28,291 nt of DNA, from NCBI RefSeq assembly GCF_000003605.2, contig NW_003107094.1:104017-132307 (forward strand). The letters run 5' to 3'. How positions within the stretch are numbered: the stretch's first letter is position 1; every line of letters starts with the position of its first letter. The notes under the pieces were generated by a model, which saw only the letters and a list, made by a program, of their open reading frames with translations, was not told where the DNA came from and ran no database searches. This DNA comes from Saccoglossus kowalevskii (lineage: Eukaryota; Hemichordata; Enteropneusta; Harrimaniidae). A program made the position numbers and the translations under genes. Positions 21,558 to 28,291 of the stretch are shown one piece after another.

Positions 21558-22160
21558 TATTATAGGTTGAAACATTGCATGTTTGTTTTCTGAAGTGCTT
21601 CAAAATAAAACAGTTTCAAAGAAAAGTGCTTTAGTTACTCTTATGATATTTTGTACATGTCATATACATAAACACTTATAAAACATGCATAGTCGGGTGT
21701 TTTATCTTGAAACATTACATGTGTGTTTGTTTTAGAAAGTGTTTCAAGACAAAACAATTTGTAAAAAAAGTGTTATAGTTACACTGATGAAATTGTGTAC
21801 ATGTCGTATACATAAACACTTATAAAACATGCATAGTCGGGTGTTTTATCTTGAAACATTACATGTGTGTTTGTTTTAGAAAGTGTTTCAAGACAAAACA
21901 ATTTGTAAAAAAAGTGTTTAGTTACACTGATGAAATTGTGTACATGTCGTATACATAAACACTTATGAAACATGCATAGTCGAGTGTTTTACCTTGAAAC
22001 ATTACATGTGTGTTTGTTTTAGGAAGTGCTCCATGATAAAACAGTTTAACAATTTGGAAGATAAGTGTTTTAGTGTTTTACTCTCATAAACACAAATGTG
22101 TCTTAAACATTAACACTTTAAAAACATTTATAGTTTGGTGTTTTGTGTTGAAACATCGTT
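21558..22160 (+). repeat. Right subterminal tandem array, 143-144 bp units
   Basis: CATAAACACTTATxAAACATG starts units at 21667, 21811 and 21954, preceded by a partial unit from about 21558 and followed by a decaying one. The 21667 and 21811 units differ, as far as I can read, by one small change near GTGTTATAG/GTGTTTAG, which implies recent duplication. Each unit carries AAACACTT, TGTTTTATCTTGAAACATT and GAAAGTGTTTC. Confidence 0.85.
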
Positions 22161-22524
22161 GGTGATTTTGCTTTTTGGAGCGGTTCAAATTGAGCATTTT
22201 TCGAGAAAAAATACAAGGGAGAATGCACAGATGTGATTGGAACTACCGTTCACCAAATGCGGATTAGTAAAACTTAAGGCCACGAGGTACATAATTCACC
22301 ACGTGTCTCGATTTCTAGTTGTACTTAGGTTGGTAAGACCATATAGGTTGGTGCGTGACATAACATTATTTTCTGGATTTAATGTCATAACCCATCGTAT
22401 CATTACGTCACTTTCGGTGATTGTCGTTGGCATATATACCATCATGTTTACTCACGAGTCCCGAGACTTTTCACTCAATTTCGCATAAACGAGGATGCAT
22501 TAGTCCTTGAATGTTCTATCAACA

Positions 22525-22700
22525 AACACTTTAATTACACATTTATGTCACCGTAAAACACCTAGTGTTTTATTTCGGAAAAGTGTATTTTTGTGTGTTT
22601 ATAATGTGCTTAATTTTCATCAAAAAGTGCTTTAATAACTCCCTAAAACACTTTTCTAAAAATACTAAAACACTACTGTTTCGATATAGAAAACAAGTGT
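22525..22700 (+). repeat. Right-end subterminal motif cluster
   Basis: Non-tandem copies of AAACACTT and AAGTGTTT with near-palindromes such as AAACACCTAGTGTTT (about 22556-22570). They precede the right terminal repeat. Confidence 0.6.
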
Positions 22701-22789
22701 TTTATTATATAGTACGCATGTTTTTAATTACAACAGTGTGTTTTCAACTAAAACGGTGTGTTTTAATGGAAAACATGAAAGTGCTTCCG

Positions 22790-22801
22790 AGATTTACAGT
22801 G
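22790..22801 (-). repeat. Right terminal inverted repeat
   Basis: AGATTTACAGTG, the complement of the left end 19214-19225. Confidence 0.6.
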
Positions 22802-24490
22802 TTGGTATACGTCCTTTGAAGGTACACAATGCTCTCTGAAACATATTGGAATGCATTATTCAATATTACCGGTAATTTTTGTATACATGTTTTCAAAACA
22901 AATAGTGTTTTGTTTTATCTTTTTTGTACTTTTTATACACATGTAATAAATAAGTCAATACAAGTAGATTTTCATGATGACGAGTTGATGCAATTATACT
23001 ATAGAGTCATGCTACATTGAAAAATGTCGTATATTTGTTGTTTCTCATTTTCCCTGTTTTCTGAATTAACAATAATATTATTACCACGAGACACTTTCCA
23101 TTCCAAAATATGGTCTATGCAATGAATATCCTTTTAGTTTGTGTGAATGTTATTCGTGATTTAGTCTTTTTGTTGGCAAAAGAAAATTACATTACAAATA
23201 CGACGTAAGTAAACTTGCAAAGAAGACAGGTACAACGCACAAGACCTATACACGATATACCCCAATATAACTTGTCTCCTCTGCTTTTCTACTCGAGCGT
23301 GGGTATGTGTTACCGTTAGTTTCACCTTCATAAAAACACTGTCATTATTGTCATGGTATCATACGTTCCGTGGTTATATAGTAACACATTTATTGCGATG
23401 AAAATCAGTAGTTGCGGTTTCACTTATTCCAGGGCTGAGAAGAATAGAGTACTGTTAAATTATAATAGGATAATATACCATATATATACCATAATGACGT
23501 AATGCTGAACGCCATGCAAAGCATATGTCAAATATGTTCAGATTAATTGATATTTGTGGTAACAAGTAAACAATAATATCAATAATCAATACAATGTTGC
23601 TCTGACTCCTTAACACCTAACACCTTAACCTAAATAACATTATTATCGTATGCCTTTAATATCACATTTTTACTCTCGCAATGTCGGTAATATTCAGCTA
23701 TTGGTCGTCTTTCCACTGCTTACTACTTTACCTTCATATTAACAATTGTATTTTATGGTTTCTAAAGCTAAAGACGATTCGAAAATCAATAAAAAATATG
23801 ATAAACTACATTGTTAAATTAACTGTAATTCGTGGACAATATTATATTGCCCAATTTGTAAACCATCTGTCACGCCATCGTGTTATCTATTTTATTTCGC
23901 GTCAATGAGTGGGAGTTAATTGCAACATAACAAATGTAATGAAGAAATATGTAATTTATAATTCCTACGCATTTTTTTAGGCAAATAAGGTGCGACAAGT
24001 TCAACTGTTCTAAATGTTGACTAATATTTTGTAATTATTTTGTTATATCTTCCCAATTTCGTTCCATTATTCGTCATGTTACCTTGTATGCATTCACAAC
24101 AGAACTGAATATGAACAGTTAACTCGTGGTATATTTGTTGAAATACAATGTTACCACAAAATATTGTGAATATTAATTTGACACTTTGAACTATCTCCGT
24201 TTGCACTCAGTCTCATATGCAAAAGCTGGCCTATTACATATAACGTAAGCTGCGTGTATGTTGTTTAACAACGTGTATACGAACAGTCACTAGACACATC
24301 ATCATCCTGGCAGTTGAGTAAACCTTCGGCTCCTTCAGCTTACTAGATAAACTTAAATTTTTAGATGACTTATTATATTTGTTCTAGAGTCAATCACGTC
24401 TATCTGTGAACATTCATTTATTAGACACGCCATTTGCCAAAAAAACAGTGTACTATAAATTACAGACACAGTGTGCACATTTAAACATGC
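22802..24490. other. Gene-poor stretch right of the transposon
   Basis: AT-rich sequence in which every open frame is short and hydrophobic, as expected by chance. No feature is recognised. Confidence 0.5.
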
Positions 24491-24576
24491 TTGAAAGCGA
24501 TAATCGAACTCATGACGGATTGAATGTCTTTAGTCAACGTCTTTAGGCACACGCGTACCGATTACGCTACACTCAC
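24491..24576 (-). repeat. tRNA-like relic (tRNA pseudogene or SINE head)
   Basis: On the - strand TAGCGTAATCGGTACGCG resembles a tRNA D-arm / polymerase III box A, and GAGTTCGATTAT about 50 bases later resembles the T-arm / box B (its last C is replaced). The distance and the extra bases before the T-arm fit a Ser/Leu-type tRNA with a long variable arm. The acceptor and anticodon stems do not pair well, so it is not a functional tRNA. A tRNA-derived SINE is equally possible. Confidence 0.45.
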
Positions 24577-27360
24577 AAACCGAATGGACGTGCCCACATA
24601 AAATCGTTGACGTAAAAACAACAATCAGATTGTGTGATCAGTGTTAGTATATGTTACATTGCCATAAACGAATAAATGATTTACCGCATAACCCTTACTT
24701 TTACACCAATGAGTTTTACATTACTATTTCCAAGGCTGGATTTGATGATTCGAATGACGCATAATTTGAAACTATATAGTTCTGTTAAATCAGGGTTATA
24801 TTGTCTAACAGCTGTATCGCATTGTCTAACTGTCTCAGCTGCATCCTAATGTCGATCATTTACACAATTGAAAACAGTATAATATAAACGATCACGTCGA
24901 CATGTTATCTATTTATTCATTTCTGGGAAATCAAGCAAAGATACCTACATTATTTAAAACATCTTACATGTTAGTGACGAGGACGTGTCTGAACATGTTC
25001 AATAAATAATTTCATTACATTCCCCGTGAATTGCCGTAAAGTGCGTAAAAGACATAAAGTGCGTTTGCCGCAATAGTGTAACAGTCCGAACCGCACTCGA
25101 TGAGTGGTGTTCCTCCGGCGGTAATCACCATTTTATGAGAAAGTGTTATTCCTCTTGCACGTAAACCCGCAAAGTGTGCAATGTGGCGATTCTGGTTGTT
25201 CCTGATACTTATGACAAATATTGACAAGTATACATATCATATTCCGTTGTTATCGAACACACTACTATACCGATAGCTACTGTCAATATGTCGGCTTTGG
25301 TTTTATGTGAAGTCAAACTACAATGATAGTATTCTTACCATTCTACATACTACGCTGTCATACTTAATATAGAATAGGGTAATATGAATATTTCAGTATT
25401 TAATCATACAAGCAGACAGTGATTATTTATTAAGTTGGTATTGTCAGGTTGAGTAAATAATACAAGAGCCAATGATACTCCAGAATAACGTACTAATGTG
25501 TACTCAGTAGACGGGAGACACAAAATAAGTCTATAAAGTGACATCTAATATGTTTTTACAAACGTATGAGCAAATTAATAACACAAATCTGAGAAAAAAA
25601 TAGACCATCGTACATATAAACTTAGCCAGGTAGCACCCAAGCTTACTGCCACGAAGCCAGAGTTAAAGGCCACTGTGCCAATTCTGCCAGGATCGAAATG
25701 TCAACCCAAAACACCCAACAGTAATCGAGAATTTCATCGCTTCCTGTGTGGGATCTTAACATACCCAAAATATCACAATTCATGTAACACCGGATAATTT
25801 TACTTACAAACACCAACAGTATAATTCTATATATTTATAGATAGGGACATATATGGATAGGTAGGGAAAGCACATCAGTCAATCTTACAAATACAAAACC
25901 ATTCACAAAGTACATGAAGCCGTCATTTAATACATACAAGAATTATTCTTGGTATTAGTAAAATACCTCAGTGTTAAACGCGTCCTTCACCATGCACCAA
26001 CGTGAAGACGCAATTAGTAAGAAGTGAAGGTGAAAATTACTTACGCCACACACGCCACAGCAAGGTTAGAAATGATATAACGAGATTGATATAGAGAACA
26101 TTTAATTCTTCACACAATTGTTTGTAAAATATACAGGGAATGAAAATGGCCAGGGAAATAAAGGATTATATAATAACTTAAGCTTGGTATATTTACTGAC
26201 AGCCTATAGCTAATTAACGGATGCGGACGACGGTCTGGTAACTGTATGTCATGATAAATGTCGCGTCTTGACGAGTGGTGAAATAATACAGTGCCAGGCA
26301 GTGTTGGACGCCCAGGTGAATGGAGTGTTGTTATTACCTTGTCAACTGTGTCATGTATTTCCCTTGCTATCTGTATACTCGTCAAGGACCGAAAAGTCCA
26401 GTGTGTCATTAATACATTTGCTCTTAAGTTGCGGTTATTCTTTGTACTAATTATACAATTGGAAAATGATTGAAGCTATATGCCCTATCATATAATCGAA
26501 CTATTAGCAAATTCAACAGTTTTCGTATCAGTTAGAAAGTGGTGGTCAGTTTCGATCAAAAATTCATGAAGGCACATTCTCCAAAATAAGACAACAATTC
26601 CTTTTCAATCACTACATAATCCAATGTCATTTCCAATCGATTGTGTAGGTCAATGACATATCTCTCGCAGGATGATCATTGGATCTACCATTGTTCTTCA
26701 ATATAGCAGCTCAAGCACAGAGAATCCTAAGTTTTTAGACCTTCGCTGTAGGCAAACAATACAGGGGATATGTAACAGTGCCAGTCATTTGAACATGGTC
26801 ATCATTACTATATTCACATAAGATGTGATCTGGCATTGTAATGATTCATTCAATAGACAAGTGATTGGCCAGTGCGAACATGTGTGGTTTTACCCCCGTT
26901 ACTATACATTGTCATAGAGTCTCAGCTACCACCCCAGTCATGCTAGTAGTGGGTTGCATAACCAACCACTGTATGTAAGTATGTAAGCTGACGCCATGTG
27001 GATCATTGGGTATCTGGATGGCACATAAAAGGGTCGTGAGAGTGTCGGTTTTCAAGCAAAATTAAAATTACTTATTTTTCACAGACAATTACATATTCGT
27101 TCCATTACCACTGTTGACATTCGCAGTAGTGTGAATACGGCTCTTGCAAAAACAAATGAATAATAAATAACCGTACTCCTGGGTTTATTTTCCAGAGAGT
27201 TGAGTATCTTCATAAAGCATGAAACAGAAAATAATGTATTACGTAGAAATATTTGTGTTAATGAATACTTAATGTAGGCTTTTGCACACATCTATCAGTA
27301 TGACAAAAAAATTATAAAATACAGTATACGTCTATTAAATATGCAAAATAATAATTTATT

Positions 27361-27383
27361 ATATAAATATAAATATAAATATA
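27361..27383. repeat. ATATAA hexamer repeat
   Basis: About four tandem ATATAA units. Confidence 0.8.
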
Positions 27384-27393
27384 GGCGTCTTAC

Positions 27394-27542
27394 ATACTCT
27401 ACATATGCTAGATTATACGAGTTCATACTCTCATATCGGTCACTAAATTGACGTTTAGTTTCATCGCACATATGTTCCCAATTATAGCCCACAAATGACC
27501 TCTTTATCATACGAACAACTGCATCCTCACGAAAATTGCAAT
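27394..27542 (-). CDS. Weak candidate internal exon, - strand
   Basis: Between a TCGTGGTCAG acceptor and a GTAAGA donor (- strand) the open frame reads NFREDAVVRMIKRSFVGYN, then WEHMCDETKRQFSDRYESMN. It is charged, mixed-composition and unlike AT-driven chance frames, and it is open for its whole 149 bases. No family is recognised and no partner exons were found, so it could be chance. Confidence 0.25.
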
Positions 27543-28291
27543 CTGACCACGAGAAACAGGACGAACTGAAAAGTATCAGCTGAAACCTTTGAGAGCGACA
27601 AAGAGCACAGTACACATATTCCAGGACGCGAAGAATTTAATGTGGAGAATAATGTCGAACACCAAACGAATTGCTTTACCGAATTATAGACTCAGAGCAT
27701 ATCTAGTAGTAGCAAAAGTTGAATATTTTCTTGCAAAGAAGTTAATTAATTTGATTCTTTAATGTTAAATTGCGAACAATTTTGAATGTGCACACAACTT
27801 TAATATCCACATTTGGGGAGTATTGCTTTGCTATGAACGTTTTATAGTAACTTTAAGGTAGCGAGACTATTATTTGTGTTGAAAATTACGATTTTCACAT
27901 TTATTTATTAATTGATGAAATGCACTATAAACTTTCAAATGATAAAGTCAACATAACATAGAATGTCATGTAAGTTGGTTAAAATGTATATTTTCTGAAG
28001 GAAAGCAAGGCAGCCTCAGTAGTGTTTTCCAAAATCAACAATACAGGTTTAATCTGTGTGCCTATAAGTTTCAAAGATAAACTCAAGACAAAGCAATGTT
28101 AGGATGTGTTATCAGTAGCTATCTGACACACAATGAGTGTTTCCAAAAATTCGAGTGGGTTGTCTCCGCCCCTGTTTGTTTCACAGATTAGTCATTTGCA
28201 TATGAATGTGTCAGACAGAGGTCACACAGCCACTGAAAAAAATCATTGATCTTGGTGTTTTCATATGCCGAATTTATCCAATTATAGCTAT

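Larger units (their letters stand above)
19214..22801. mobile_element. Putative non-autonomous CACTA/EnSpm-like DNA transposon with subterminal repeats
   Basis: The element is 3,588 bp. CACTGTAAATCT at 19214-19225 is matched by its exact complement at 22790-22801, with TT outside each end. Just inside, AAGTGTTT or AAACACTT occurs about ten times on the left (19390-19890) and about ten times on the right (21669-22700), in both orientations. I found none between about 20050 and 21600. CACTA/EnSpm elements are known for CACTR termini, short terminal repeats, 2-4 bp target duplications and many short subterminal transposase-binding motifs in both orientations. That design is seen here. No transposase domain is visible in the 1.5-kb core. 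Class assignment is inference; it could be another TIR superfamily. Confidence 0.55.
24577..28291. other. Right-hand gene-poor stretch
   Basis: No known gene. A GC-richer patch at 25015-25227 has a 70-codon - strand frame without recognisable motifs, and one candidate - strand exon lies at 27394-27542. An octamer-like ATTTGCAT is at 28193-28200. The rest shows nothing. Confidence 0.45.

Noticed and set aside
19200-22160. CRISPR array
   Set aside because: The repeats are contiguous or degenerate tandem units without unique spacers, in a eukaryotic genome.
22237-22488. 83-codon hydrophobic + strand frame inside the transposon-like element
   Set aside because: The hydrophobic, AT-driven composition and lack of motif fit chance.
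25015-25227. 70-codon - strand frame in a GC-richer patch
   Set aside because: Composition is acceptable but no motif, homologue or splice context is visible.
26110-26409. 99-codon - strand frame with an internal AAG/GTAATA donor-like site
   Set aside because: There is no partner exon or domain, and two + strand frames overlap the same region.

Overview
This is an intron-rich, AT-rich metazoan nuclear window. One spliced gene is clear: a five-exon sigma-class glutathione S-transferase (GST; the hematopoietic prostaglandin D synthase family) on the + strand at 3628-7459. It has consensus splice sites, intron lengths from about 190 bp to 1.9 kb, and a 206-codon frame (205 aa plus stop). No prokaryotic feature (operons, ribosome binding sites, dense ORFs) is present. 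Sigma GSTs occur in molluscs, annelids, arthropods, helminths and chordates. The low coding density and repeats fit an invertebrate, but I cannot name the species.

Layout. 1-3405 is non-coding, with small repeats and one dispersed repeat present as an inverted pair. 3410-3627 is the likely GST promoter and 5' UTR. 3628-7459 is the GST gene. 8225-8560 is a decayed second copy of the GST promoter plus exon 1, keeping the splice donor but with a disrupted reading frame, so the locus once duplicated in tandem at least in part. 8563-12244 has no recognisable gene. 12245-17955 holds three diverged, co-linear copies of a roughly 0.75-1 kb repeat unit. The first is interrupted by a 114-base assembly gap (12595-12708); the second and third are adjacent.

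19214-22801 looks like a DNA transposon. It is bounded by a perfect 12-bp inverted repeat starting CACTG, and its two subterminal zones are packed with the word AAGTGTTT or its complement, partly as 82-84 bp and 143-144 bp tandem units. The centre lacks that word and holds only one candidate coding segment. This resembles the subterminal-repeat design of CACTA/EnSpm elements; no transposase is visible, so it is probably non-autonomous. 22802-28291 is mostly featureless, with one tRNA-like relic and one weak candidate exon on the - strand.

The working content is therefore one detoxification or eicosanoid-type enzyme gene and its regulatory region. The rest is duplication debris and mobile or repetitive DNA. 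Most short ORFs here are no longer than chance predicts.
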